From Bariatricus massiliensis (GTDB lineage: Bacteria; Bacillota; Clostridia; Lachnospirales; Lachnospiraceae): a stretch of DNA of 64,000 nucleotides. Shown piece by piece: positions 40,266 through 48,360 of this stretch (its first letter is position 1; each line of letters opens with the position of its first letter). A model generated the notes under the pieces. It was not told where the DNA came from. It ran no database searches and saw only the letters and a list, made by a program, of their open reading frames with translations. The stretch is from assembly GCF_900086725.1 (NCBI RefSeq), contig NZ_LT574837.1:522938-586937 (forward strand). Direction: 5' to 3'. The translations under genes and the position numbers were made by a program.

Positions 40266-40655
40266 ATGTCACATAAAAAGCCGAAATTTTATGCCTGTGA
40301 AACATGTAAAACTGTAATTGAAGTAATAAGTAACGATAAACAAGAATACTCTTGCTGTGGAGTGAAAATGAAGAAATTGCTTCCTAACACCTCAGAGGGC
40401 GCACAGGAAAAGCATCTTCCTGTGGTCGAGCAGAGTGGAAACACGGTCACTGTGAAGGTGGGAAGTGTTCTGCACCCTATGACGGAGGAGCACAGTATTG
40501 AATGGGTCTATCTTGAGACTAAAAAGGGATGCCAGCGGGTATATCTCTGTGCCGACGCCGAGCCGCAGGCAGTCTTTGAAGTGGCGGAGGGCGATGCTCC
40601 GGTGGCAGCCTATGCCTTCTGCAACCTGCACGGATTTTGGAAGGTGGATATATAG
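40266..40655 (+). CDS. dfx: Desulfoferrodoxin (2Fe superoxide reductase)
   Basis: The enzyme reduces superoxide to peroxide without making oxygen, as anaerobes need. The 129-residue protein has the desulforedoxin centre I (C11, C14, C30, C31) and the catalytic square-pyramidal centre II ligands H50, H70, H76, C119 and H122. The catalytic Lys lies in EKH (48-50). GGGAGGA precedes the ATG. It is divergent from the beta-lactamase gene and lies inside the BlaI-controlled stretch, but its own promoter shows no BlaI site. Confidence 0.94.
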   Translation: MSHKKPKFYACETCKTVIEVISNDKQEYSCCGVKMKKLLPNTSEGAQEKHLPVVEQSGNTVTVKVGSVLHPMTEEHSIEWVYLETKKGCQRVYLCADAEPQAVFEVAEGDAPVAAYAFCNLHGFWKVDI

Positions 40656-40671
40656 AAACTGTTGAATATAT

Positions 40672-40714
40672 CTGCTGCCGCTTGCACAAATATTTCTTTA
40701 TGTCAGCGGCAGCC
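40672..40714 (+). terminator. Possible terminator of dfx
   Basis: GCTGCCGCT and AGCGGCAGC form a 9-bp stem with a long loop, followed by CTTTCTG on the plus strand. It overlaps the 3' end of the convergent gene. Confidence 0.5.
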
Positions 40715-41846
40715 TTTCTGTGTACCAAGTGGGTGGTGTGTTTTGTGGGGACGGAAGGATTCTATTGGAAACATACTGGAATCGTCCTTCTGGGAGAAGC
40801 CGGATTGTGACCTCATGTGAGAAGGCCCGCGCCAAGTTCCTTTCCGGCCACACCGCATCCACGGTGAGGGTGATGGTACCGTCTTCGTTCTCTTTGTAAG
40901 CTGTCACTTCGGGCCGTGGGCAGGATGTGGCAGCTCTCTCATATATGCCTCTTGGCCGATACGGATACGAGTCACTTTCTTCGTCGTAAGTCATGTTGTC
41001 TTTTAAATCAGAACTTTCCACTGCAAAATATGTCTGGAACATTTTTTCAAAATCTCCTGCCCGTATCTTGCGGATTTCTTTCATATCCTCAAAATCAAAA
41101 TCCGCCTGCTCTTTGTATTTCATCTGATACATAATCTCATACAAGTCATAGAAGTTCAATTCTCCCCAGCCCTGTTCCTTCCAATCCGCAATAAACATAT
41201 TATTTCTTTCATAGCCGATAGGTAGTATATATTTGCGGTTGAGTTCCCTGCATGTCTCGTCCAGCGGTTTCACGCGAAGTGCAGTATGTCCGGTGGCTCC
41301 GTCATATCCTTCCGGTTGATATTTTTCAAAAAACAAATACCCTTTTTCCGCATACTCCCATGAATACGCGGCATACTCATCTGCTGTGCCCTGCCGGGGC
41401 TCTCCGTCCTGCCATGTAAGTATACTTTCTGCGATAGCAACTTCTCCGTTTTCCGTGTGCATCTCATACCGGACATACCCGCCGTTGTCAAGCACCACAA
41501 AAACCGTTACCTCTCCCTTCTCTTTCCCTTCTACTCTCCGGCAGAATTCTTCCACCTTCTCCGGCTGAACCATATCTATCTGGTTATCATAGTCCACAGC
41601 CGGATACCCCGCCTCGCCAAGACAGTCCATAATTTCCTTTTCTGTCTCCAAAGTGGACAGCTCCCCATTTTTCAGCGCTTCCTCATACACCTCCCTGTAA
41701 CACTCCGCCGGCAAAAGACTTTCATGCGCCATATTTTTATCAGCTGCACCTCTGTATAAGCAAAAAACAATTCCTAAAATGATAAACACAAGACCCAAAA
41801 CTACAATGCTCCCGATACGTCCCGGCCTGCCTTTCGCTATTTTCAT
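40698..41846 (-). CDS. One-TM protein of unknown function under BlaI-type control
   Basis: The 382-residue product has a short basic N-terminus, one TM segment (about 12-31) and a large external domain. I recognise no catalytic motif in it. Tyr, Trp and acidic residues are frequent, and the last 60 residues look like beta strands (EDGTITLTVDAVWPERN, HEVTIRLLPEGRFQYVSNR). The ATG at 41846 has AGGAGGG upstream; the frame upstream of it runs through the promoter. The promoter has the same operator and spacing as the beta-lactamase promoter. An envelope function induced by beta-lactams is inferred. Confidence 0.8.
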   Translation of the reverse strand: MKIAKGRPGRIGSIVVLGLVFIILGIVFCLYRGAADKNMAHESLLPAECYREVYEEALKNGELSTLETEKEIMDCLGEAGYPAVDYDNQIDMVQPEKVEEFCRRVEGKEKGEVTVFVVLDNGGYVRYEMHTENGEVAIAESILTWQDGEPRQGTADEYAAYSWEYAEKGYLFFEKYQPEGYDGATGHTALRVKPLDETCRELNRKYILPIGYERNNMFIADWKEQGWGELNFYDLYEIMYQMKYKEQADFDFEDMKEIRKIRAGDFEKMFQTYFAVESSDLKDNMTYDEESDSYPYRPRGIYERAATSCPRPEVTAYKENEDGTITLTVDAVWPERNLARAFSHEVTIRLLPEGRFQYVSNRILPSPQNTPPTWYTERLPLT

Positions 41847-41880
41847 TTTTACCACTTCCCTCCTACAATATATGTATAAA

Positions 41881-41909
41881 ATATTACACTTGTAAGAATT
41901 AAAAGTCAA
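41881..41909 (-). promoter_or_regulatory. BlaI-type promoter/operator before the unknown one-TM gene
   Basis: TTGACT (41904-41909), a 17-base spacer and TAATAT (41881-41886) lie on the minus strand. The palindrome TTACAAGTGTAA (41884-41895) overlaps the -10 exactly as in the promoter at 40147-40175. Confidence 0.83.
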
Positions 41910-41940
41910 GTAAAGTCTGAAAATTCGGAGAATTGTAGAC

Positions 41941-41974
41941 GGGGACAGGTCCCAACTCATCGGGACCTGTCCCC
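41941..41974. repeat. Perfect 13-bp inverted repeat
   Basis: GGGGACAGGTCCC, an eight-base loop and GGGACCTGTCCCC form a perfect stem. Each arm is itself partly palindromic (GGGACAGGTCCC). It lies seven bases after the HTH-SOR stop codon. No T-run follows on either strand, so it is not a canonical terminator. Similar short palindromes are dispersed in many genomes. Confidence 0.85.
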
Positions 41975-41980
41975 AATACG

Positions 41981-42562
41981 TTATATCAGTTTTTTGTAGA
42001 GTCCGTGTCGGTTACAGTATGCGTACAGTACGCCATGTCCTCGTCTCGTGAACCTAGCTTCTGCGCCTTGCTCGGGATATAGTTTCACTGTCTGGACGCA
42101 GCTTGATGTGGCATAGCATAAAAATGAAATGTAATGGCTCTTGCTCATCTCGTGTGGGATTGAAACAAAGTATTCGCCATCCACCACTTCTACTTGCATG
42201 GTATGCTCCTCGTCTGGCTCTTCCGTCTCCAGCTCCGGCAGGAGAATTCCGCAGCAGCTGTAGGAGCCGTTTCCGGCGGCCTGTATCACATTGCCGCAGA
42301 CGGGACAAACGTAGAAAGCCATTTTCTTCATATTGGCAGAACGATTCTTGTTCTCCGTATACTCTCCGGTCAGCAGTTCTGCCAGCGACACTCCCAGCGA
42401 TGACGCAAGCTCCCCGATAATGCCCACATCGGGAAGTCCCTTTCCAGTCTCCCATTTGGATATGGTCTTATCGCTGACGCAGAGAATTTCTGCCAGCTGT
42501 CTCTGGGTATACCCCTTTTTCTCTCTCAATTCTTTGATTGTATTTCCAGTAACATAGCTCAT
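41981..42562 (-). CDS. XRE helix-turn-helix regulator fused to a desulfoferrodoxin-like domain
   Basis: The 193-residue protein has an N-terminal XRE HTH (residues 7-63: YTQRQLAEILCVSDKTISKWETG) and a C-terminal complete desulfoferrodoxin fold. Centre I cysteines are C86, C89, C103 and C104. Centre II ligands are H120, H137, H143, C183 and H186 with the same spacing as in the nearby dfx. The Lys of the EKH motif is Glu (EEH, 118-120). A redox- or superoxide-sensing repressor is the natural inference. GAGGT precedes the ATG. Confidence 0.9.
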   Translation of the reverse strand: MSYVTGNTIKELREKKGYTQRQLAEILCVSDKTISKWETGKGLPDVGIIGELASSLGVSLAELLTGEYTENKNRSANMKKMAFYVCPVCGNVIQAAGNGSYSCCGILLPELETEEPDEEHTMQVEVVDGEYFVSIPHEMSKSHYISFLCYATSSCVQTVKLYPEQGAEARFTRRGHGVLYAYCNRHGLYKKLI

Positions 42563-42623
42563 AATCTTTACCTCTTTCTATTCTGATAGCCTTATCTTAC
42601 CTTACCGGATATACAATCTCAAC

Positions 42624-43466
42624 CTACGCATCGTAGACACCGCCCGGCCGCTTCCTGCGGACAGGATGGCATACCTCTGTCACCATCTCTTCGGGGTCGG
42701 TTATATCGCAGGGCCCGAGATGGTAAATACAAAAAGAACTTCCCTCAAGCTCATATCCATTCTCCTGAATCCAATTTGCCACCGCTTCATTCACCGCTGT
42801 AATGTGCTCATAACTGCCCTTGTAGGTAGAAGATGCCATCAATATGGAATCTGCCTTTTTGAAAATGACATGCTCTGTGTCTTCGTAAGTCCCCATGACC
42901 GTCGTCTGTATCTCCACATCCACATCGCTTTCTTTATAGCCCTCATCGTGGAATATAGCGAGCGCATAGGCAGGGGCTGCCGGACGCACCTTCTGTGGGC
43001 CGGTCTCTTGATACAGCATCTCCCACAGCATGCCCTCCTGTCTGTATGAAGGTATGACTTGCCTCACACTGGCCACATACCGCTCCGGCAATGTCTTCAA
43101 GGTGACATTATAATGCATAGTGTTCCCTTCCTTTTTTAAGTGCTTTATGGCAGCGTCAAGAAACTGCAGGCGCTCCTGCGTTATCCGCTGCTGTTCAATT
43201 AACTCCGTGCGGCGCACCATCAGAAACTGCTCCATCTCCTCGACGTCCTGATATTTTTGGAGGACAGCGTCTATGGTCGACAATCCAAAGCCCATATTTT
43301 TTAACATCTGGATTTGCGCCGCCTGCGGTAACTGGCTCTCGCTGTAATAACGATATCCGGTAGCCTTATCCACCTCCGCGGGAACCAAAAGCCCCATATC
43401 AGCATAGTTCCGTAGCATCCGGATGCTGATTCTGGATAATTTTGAAAAATCTCCTATTTTTAACAT
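42624..43466 (-). CDS. MerR-family regulator with GyrI-like effector domain
   Basis: The 280-residue protein has a MerR winged HTH (IGDFSKLSRISIRMLRNYADMGLL, YRYYSESQLPQAAQIQMLKNMGFGLSTI), a dimerisation helix (about 80-115) and a C-terminal GyrI/BmrR-type drug-binding domain (about 120-275). Such regulators activate multidrug pumps after binding bulky drugs. It starts 32 bases after the UvrA-like gene and is probably in its operon. Confidence 0.9.
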   Translation of the reverse strand: MLKIGDFSKLSRISIRMLRNYADMGLLVPAEVDKATGYRYYSESQLPQAAQIQMLKNMGFGLSTIDAVLQKYQDVEEMEQFLMVRRTELIEQQRITQERLQFLDAAIKHLKKEGNTMHYNVTLKTLPERYVASVRQVIPSYRQEGMLWEMLYQETGPQKVRPAAPAYALAIFHDEGYKESDVDVEIQTTVMGTYEDTEHVIFKKADSILMASSTYKGSYEHITAVNEAVANWIQENGYELEGSSFCIYHLGPCDITDPEEMVTEVCHPVRRKRPGGVYDA

Positions 43467-43498
43467 TGCTCCACCTATAACCTATCTAATTTTAAAAT

Positions 43499-45742
43499 CT
43501 ATCCCGAACACGACCCACGCAGACTGTCCGCCGTAAGCGTTTCCGCAGTACTTACCATTTCCATGGGCGTTCCCGTAAATACTACTTGGCCGCCCTTATT
43601 CCCTCCGTCGGGGCCAATGTCGATAATCCAGTCCGCCTGCTTCATCACATCAAGATTATGCTCAATTACCACCAGCGTATTCCCACGAGAAACAATCGTG
43701 TCAAACAGCTTCAGCAGATTTTCTATATCGGACATGTGCAGCCCTGTGGTCGGTTCATCCATCACTATGATGCTCCCCTTTTTCCCCAGATTCTTGGCCA
43801 GCTTTATCCGCTGGCGTTCACCGCCGGACAACGTACTGAGCGGCTGCCCCAAGGTCAGATACGACAAACCCACTTGGCGCATCACGTTCAAGCGTCTCTT
43901 AATTTTCGGCTCGTCGAACACTTCCATCGCCTGCGATGCCGTCAATCCCAGCAGCTCCACGATATTTCTTCCTTTGTAGGTACAGGCGAGCGCCTCTTCA
44001 TTATAGCGTACCCCCTGACAGGCCTCGCATTCCGTAACGATAGGATCCATGAAGGCAAGCTCAGTTAAAATGACCCCCTTACCGCCACAGACCGGGCAAG
44101 CCCCCGCAGAATTAAAGCTGAACAAGCTTTCCTGCTTACCGTTCTCCCTCGCTAGCAGCTTGCGTATCTCATCAAAAAAGCCCAGATAGGAGGCCGGCGT
44201 AGAACGGTTCGTTGCCGTGATAGGCCCTTGATCCACCATCACAATATCTTTTTCATACTGACTGGCAAACACTTTCGAAATCAAAGTGCTCTTTCCCGAA
44301 CCGGCCACGCCGGTGACAACCGTCATGATTCCCAGCGGGATATCCACATCTATGTGCTTCAGATTGTGGAGGCACGCGTCACGGATCGGCAGACTGCCAG
44401 CCGGTTTCCGAGGCTTTTGTTTGAGCGGAAGCGTCCGAAGCATGGCTTTCCCCGTCAGAGTATCAGACTGAAGCAGCTCCTCATAATTGCCTGCAAAGAC
44501 AATCTGGCCTCCATTTTGCCCTGCCTCCGGCCCCACATCGATCACATAGTCCGCAATCGATATGACATCCCGGTCATGCTCCACTACAAGAACAGTATTC
44601 CCCTTGTCCCGAAGCTTCCTCAACAGATTGTTCATACGGTAAACGTCACGAGGATGCATTCCCGTGCTGGGTTCATCAAAAATGTAAGTCATCCCGGTCA
44701 GGCTGCTTCCCATATAACGCACCAGCTTGAGCCGCTGCGCCTCCCCGCCGGATAAGGATGGGGTCTCCCGGTTCAGGTGGAGATAGGGCAGCCCAATTTC
44801 TATCATCCTGTCCACCCCTTCTATGATCGTCTCGACCAGCACCCCCACCTTACTGTCTCTCATCTTCTCCAGCACTTCCCGCAGCCTCGTCAATTCCATC
44901 TCACACAGATCCGCTATGGAATAGCCTTGTATTTTACAGCTAAGGGCGGCTTCATTGAGCCTCTTCCCGTGGCAGTCCGTACATTCCATCTCGTCTATTA
45001 GATTCTGCGATTTTATCTGGGTGTGTCTGCTCTTACTGCTGATATCCCGGTTCAATAAAGTTTTGGTATATTTATGAAATAACCCCGTCACTTTCGGATT
45101 CTCAGGCTCTCCACAGCCATCCCGGGAACCGTACAGAAGAAGGTTATATTCCTCACTGGAATATGCCTTGACCGGCTTATCCAAATCAAACAAGCCAGAC
45201 TGCGCATACTGCTTCCAATACCACGAGCCGGGGCGGTACAAAGAGTCTTTCACACATCCCTGATTCCACGACTTGTCCACGTCCAGAATTGCCTCCACCT
45301 TTACCTTTGTTATCTTCCCCAGCCCGGAACAAGTCTTGCACATTCCATTAGGATCGTTAAAGGAAAAACTAGAAGCCGGACCCACATAGGGCTGTCCGGC
45401 TCTTGAAAATAACAGGCGCAGGCTGGCGTACAGTCCACTGATCGTCCCCACCGTGGAGCGGGCATTCCCGCCCAGAGGAGATTGATCCACCACCACGGAG
45501 GCCGTTAAATTGTCGATTCGTTCTACTGCCGGTTTCGGATATTTCGGCAGTCTTGACCGCACAAATGCAGGGTATGCAGCGTTCATCTGCCGTTGTGATT
45601 CGGCCGCTATCGTATCAAAGACAATACTGGACTTGCCAGAACCTGACACCCCTGTAAAAACCGTAATCTTCTCCTTCGGAATCTGAAATGTGACGTGCTT
45701 CAAATTATTTTGGGTAAGTCCCTGCACTATGATATCTGCCAT
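43499..45742 (-). CDS. UvrA2-like ABC ATPase (drug-tolerance type excinuclease subunit A homologue)
   Basis: The 747-residue protein has two ABC modules: Walker A GVSGSGKSS (near residue 31) and GVAGSGKST (near 485), signatures LSGGEAQRLKL and LSGGERQRIKL, and zinc-finger cysteine pairs CKTCSG, CTDCHG, CPVCGG and CEACQG. It is about 200 residues shorter than housekeeping UvrA, as in the UvrA2/DrrC group tied to resistance to DNA-binding drugs. No uvrB or uvrC is nearby. The MerR-type drug sensor downstream supports a drug-response role. Confidence 0.9.
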   Translation of the reverse strand: MADIIVQGLTQNNLKHVTFQIPKEKITVFTGVSGSGKSSIVFDTIAAESQRQMNAAYPAFVRSRLPKYPKPAVERIDNLTASVVVDQSPLGGNARSTVGTISGLYASLRLLFSRAGQPYVGPASSFSFNDPNGMCKTCSGLGKITKVKVEAILDVDKSWNQGCVKDSLYRPGSWYWKQYAQSGLFDLDKPVKAYSSEEYNLLLYGSRDGCGEPENPKVTGLFHKYTKTLLNRDISSKSRHTQIKSQNLIDEMECTDCHGKRLNEAALSCKIQGYSIADLCEMELTRLREVLEKMRDSKVGVLVETIIEGVDRMIEIGLPYLHLNRETPSLSGGEAQRLKLVRYMGSSLTGMTYIFDEPSTGMHPRDVYRMNNLLRKLRDKGNTVLVVEHDRDVISIADYVIDVGPEAGQNGGQIVFAGNYEELLQSDTLTGKAMLRTLPLKQKPRKPAGSLPIRDACLHNLKHIDVDIPLGIMTVVTGVAGSGKSTLISKVFASQYEKDIVMVDQGPITATNRSTPASYLGFFDEIRKLLARENGKQESLFSFNSAGACPVCGGKGVILTELAFMDPIVTECEACQGVRYNEEALACTYKGRNIVELLGLTASQAMEVFDEPKIKRRLNVMRQVGLSYLTLGQPLSTLSGGERQRIKLAKNLGKKGSIIVMDEPTTGLHMSDIENLLKLFDTIVSRGNTLVVIEHNLDVMKQADWIIDIGPDGGNKGGQVVFTGTPMEMVSTAETLTADSLRGSCSG

Positions 45743-45777
45743 CTGTTTCCACCTCTTCTCACTTATTTCTGTTACAC

Positions 45778-46836
45778 CTATCCAAGCAGAGCCTCACACT
45801 CTATTTTCAAATTTGTCAATAAATCAAACTCTATTTCCTGAAGCTTTTTAATTTCCAATGACATTTTCGATAAACGCCCGGCATCACCGTCGGCAGACAG
45901 ACTCCACATATCATCTGCCAGACACTCCCACCTGCCTGATAAATCCTTGTATCCTGCCGCACATTTTTCAAACATATTGTTATCTAATATGCCCGCAGCC
46001 TCCTGTAGAAAATCACCATACATTTTCCTGAAAATCCCACCTCCGGTGCCGCCGTCCTTACTTATCTGGAAATAATTCGTCACACCGGCCAACTTCCGTT
46101 TCTCAATATCAAAAGACGACCATTTGACTATTTCCTTAGAAAATTTTTCAATCCCACAGACACCCTTCAGCTTGGCTGACGGAGACAGCATCTTTCCGCA
46201 CACCCCCCAGACAGCCTGAAGCAGCATGTCTGGTTTTACACCCTGATAACCCCCAAACTCCGCTTTGGCAATATACTTATTATTTGCGGGGAAGGGCCTG
46301 AAAGAACTTGACCTCGCGTTCTTCATACATTCGTAACCAACACAATGATAATCCTCGCCAATTTCTCCGCCGGGTGTATTGATTGAATAATCAGAATTGT
46401 CGCGGTCACTGACATAGAAGTTCTCCTGTTCATCATCATACCCAAAAATGACCACGGCATGCCCTCCAAAATGTCCGCTTTCACCCAGCGATAAGTAGGG
46501 CAGATATGGCATGTCTGCATAGACAAATACGGGCTGGTCCGCGTCAATCATGCTCTTCGTAGTACGGAAAATCTCATCATAGTCCTTGCCCTTTCTAAAT
46601 TTCAGCTCGATTCCAAGCCGCTGTGCAAGAACATCTTCAAATTCCATGATTTTTGTTCTTCCCGACACCATAGGCGAACTGGACAAATTAATATAAGTAA
46701 AATCCAGTCCCTCACCAAGTCCAAAAATCATCTCCTCCGACAGATGGCATCCATAATAGTGAAATATTTGTTTCAGGGCATTCGTAATACAATGTCTGCC
46801 TCCCATTGGCATAAAGTCTTTTATTATTTTTTTCAT
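45778..46836 (-). CDS. BtrH-like N-terminal domain protein
   Basis: The 352-residue protein begins with a region like the butirosin-biosynthesis BtrH N-terminal domain: GGRHCITNALKQIFHYYGCHLSEEMIFGLG (potential catalytic Cys), GHAVVIFGYDDEQENFYVSDRD (His and Asp of a papain-like triad). BtrH is an acyltransferase that moves an acyl-carrier-bound side chain to an aminoglycoside. The rest is helical. No carrier protein or antibiotic genes are nearby. The start at 46836 has AGAGGTG. The true substrate is unknown; a cysteine peptidase-like role is possible. Confidence 0.78.
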   Translation of the reverse strand: MKKIIKDFMPMGGRHCITNALKQIFHYYGCHLSEEMIFGLGEGLDFTYINLSSSPMVSGRTKIMEFEDVLAQRLGIELKFRKGKDYDEIFRTTKSMIDADQPVFVYADMPYLPYLSLGESGHFGGHAVVIFGYDDEQENFYVSDRDNSDYSINTPGGEIGEDYHCVGYECMKNARSSSFRPFPANNKYIAKAEFGGYQGVKPDMLLQAVWGVCGKMLSPSAKLKGVCGIEKFSKEIVKWSSFDIEKRKLAGVTNYFQISKDGGTGGGIFRKMYGDFLQEAAGILDNNMFEKCAAGYKDLSGRWECLADDMWSLSADGDAGRLSKMSLEIKKLQEIEFDLLTNLKIECEALLG

Positions 46837-46904
46837 CTGGTCACCTCTACCTACTATCATAAAGTATACCATAATGGGAGAGTCAAGTATCTTTAACAAA
46901 AGAT

Positions 46905-46934
46905 TTGACAAAAATCCTGCCCTTATGATATACT
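46905..46934 (+). promoter_or_regulatory. Promoter of the MATE pump gene
   Basis: TTGACA (46905-46910), an 18-base spacer and TATACT (46929-46934) lie about 110 bases before the start codon. Confidence 0.78.
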
Positions 46935-46973
46935 GTGAAAAATTAAAAACAGAAATTACCGCCGGGTAAATTT

Positions 46974-47032
46974 AAAGCATTGGATTCATATCGTAGGCCA
47001 TTGAAGATATGAATGCCAATGCTTTTTTATGG
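46974..47032 (+). terminator. Leader terminator (attenuator) before the MATE gene
   Basis: AAAGCATTGG...CATATC pairs with GATATG...CCAATGCTTT and TTTTTT follows, inside the transcript between the promoter and the ATG at 47047. A terminator in this place implies regulated read-through. No known aptamer or upstream reading frame is seen in the short leader. Confidence 0.75.
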
Positions 47033-47046
47033 TATAGGAGGTCTCT

Positions 47047-48360
47047 ATGAATAAAAAACATTATCGAAAAGAATTTGCAAAATACACCACCCTGAATGTG
47101 CTAGGCATGCTGGGGCTGTCCTGCTACATTCTGGCGGATACCTTTTTCATATCCAACGGACTTGGCGCAGACGGCCTGACCGCCTTGAATCTCGCCATTC
47201 CTGTCTACAGCTTCGTCCACGGGAGCGGGTTGATGCTTGGGATGGGCGGCGCGACCAAATACTCCATCTATAAAAGTCAGAAAAAGCAGAACAATATGAA
47301 TCTAGCATTTACCAACACCTTATATATGTACGGGATACTGGCGCTTATTTTTGTGCTGGCAGGCATCTTCTTATCCCGTCAGATTACCACGCTTGTGGGC
47401 GCTGACGACGCAGTGTTTGCCATGACCCACACCTATCTGAAGGTCATCCTCTTATTTGCCCCCGCCTTCATGCTCAACGATATTTTTATCTGCTTTGTGA
47501 GAAACGACGGCAGTCCACGGCTGGCAATGACGGCCATGCTGGCCGGAAGCCTGTCAAATATAGTGCTTGATTATATTTTTATTTTTCCGCTGAAAATGGG
47601 CATCTTCGGCGCGGTATTCGCCACCTCTCTCGCTCCGCTTATCAGCATGGGAATTCTCTCTTCCTATGGACGCAGGAAAGAGAATCAATTCCATTTTATC
47701 AAAACAAAACCGGCACTGGCTGCAGGACGTTCAATCTTGTCGCTTGGCGTTCCTGCCCTGATAACAGAAGTCTCATCCGGCATCGTCATCATTGTATTTA
47801 ACATCATCATCCTCGGCCTGCTTGGAAACGTGGGCGTTGCGGCCTACGGTATTATCGCGAATCTCTCCCTCGTGGTCATTTCCATCTACACGGGAATCTC
47901 ACAGGGAATACAGCCTCTGCTCAGCAGGGCGCACGGCACACGGGACACTGCCAACATCAAGAACCTGCTTCGCTGCGCCATAACAACGGCAGCCGTCCTT
48001 TCATGCGTTTTCTACCTGCTTATCAATTTCTTTGCAGACCCCATTGCGGCTGTATTTAACAAGGAGCACAATGCGCAGCTGCAGGAGATTGCCATATCGG
48101 GTCTGAAATTGTATTTTACCGCAATCCCGTTCGCGGGCTTCAACATCATTTTATCCGTGTATTTTACTTCCACGGAAACGCCCATTCCGGCTCACATCAT
48201 CTCCCTGCTGCGGGGCCTATTTATCATAATTCCCGCCGCCTTCCTTCTCGCCGGGCTGTGGGGAATTACCGGGGTGTGGCTGGCATTTCCGGTCACAGAA
48301 TTATTGGCTGCCGGACTTGGATGGATTATCTACCTCAGACACAACAGGACTCTGCCCTAA
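47047..48360 (+). CDS. MATE-family multidrug efflux transporter
   Basis: The 437-residue protein has twelve TM helices in two homologous halves. N-terminal features are MLGLSCYILADTFFISNGLGADGLTALNLAIP, typical of the DinF/MepA branch that exports drugs with Na+ or H+. AGGAGGT precedes the ATG. Its last 60 bases overlap the convergent GGDEF-EAL gene. A promoter and attenuator lie upstream. Confidence 0.93.
   Translation: MNKKHYRKEFAKYTTLNVLGMLGLSCYILADTFFISNGLGADGLTALNLAIPVYSFVHGSGLMLGMGGATKYSIYKSQKKQNNMNLAFTNTLYMYGILALIFVLAGIFLSRQITTLVGADDAVFAMTHTYLKVILLFAPAFMLNDIFICFVRNDGSPRLAMTAMLAGSLSNIVLDYIFIFPLKMGIFGAVFATSLAPLISMGILSSYGRRKENQFHFIKTKPALAAGRSILSLGVPALITEVSSGIVIIVFNIIILGLLGNVGVAAYGIIANLSLVVISIYTGISQGIQPLLSRAHGTRDTANIKNLLRCAITTAAVLSCVFYLLINFFADPIAAVFNKEHNAQLQEIAISGLKLYFTAIPFAGFNIILSVYFTSTETPIPAHIISLLRGLFIIIPAAFLLAGLWGITGVWLAFPVTELLAAGLGWIIYLRHNRTLP

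Noticed and set aside
41941..41974. Terminator of the HTH-SOR gene
   Set aside because: The stem is perfect but no T-run follows on the minus or plus strand. It is listed as an inverted repeat instead.
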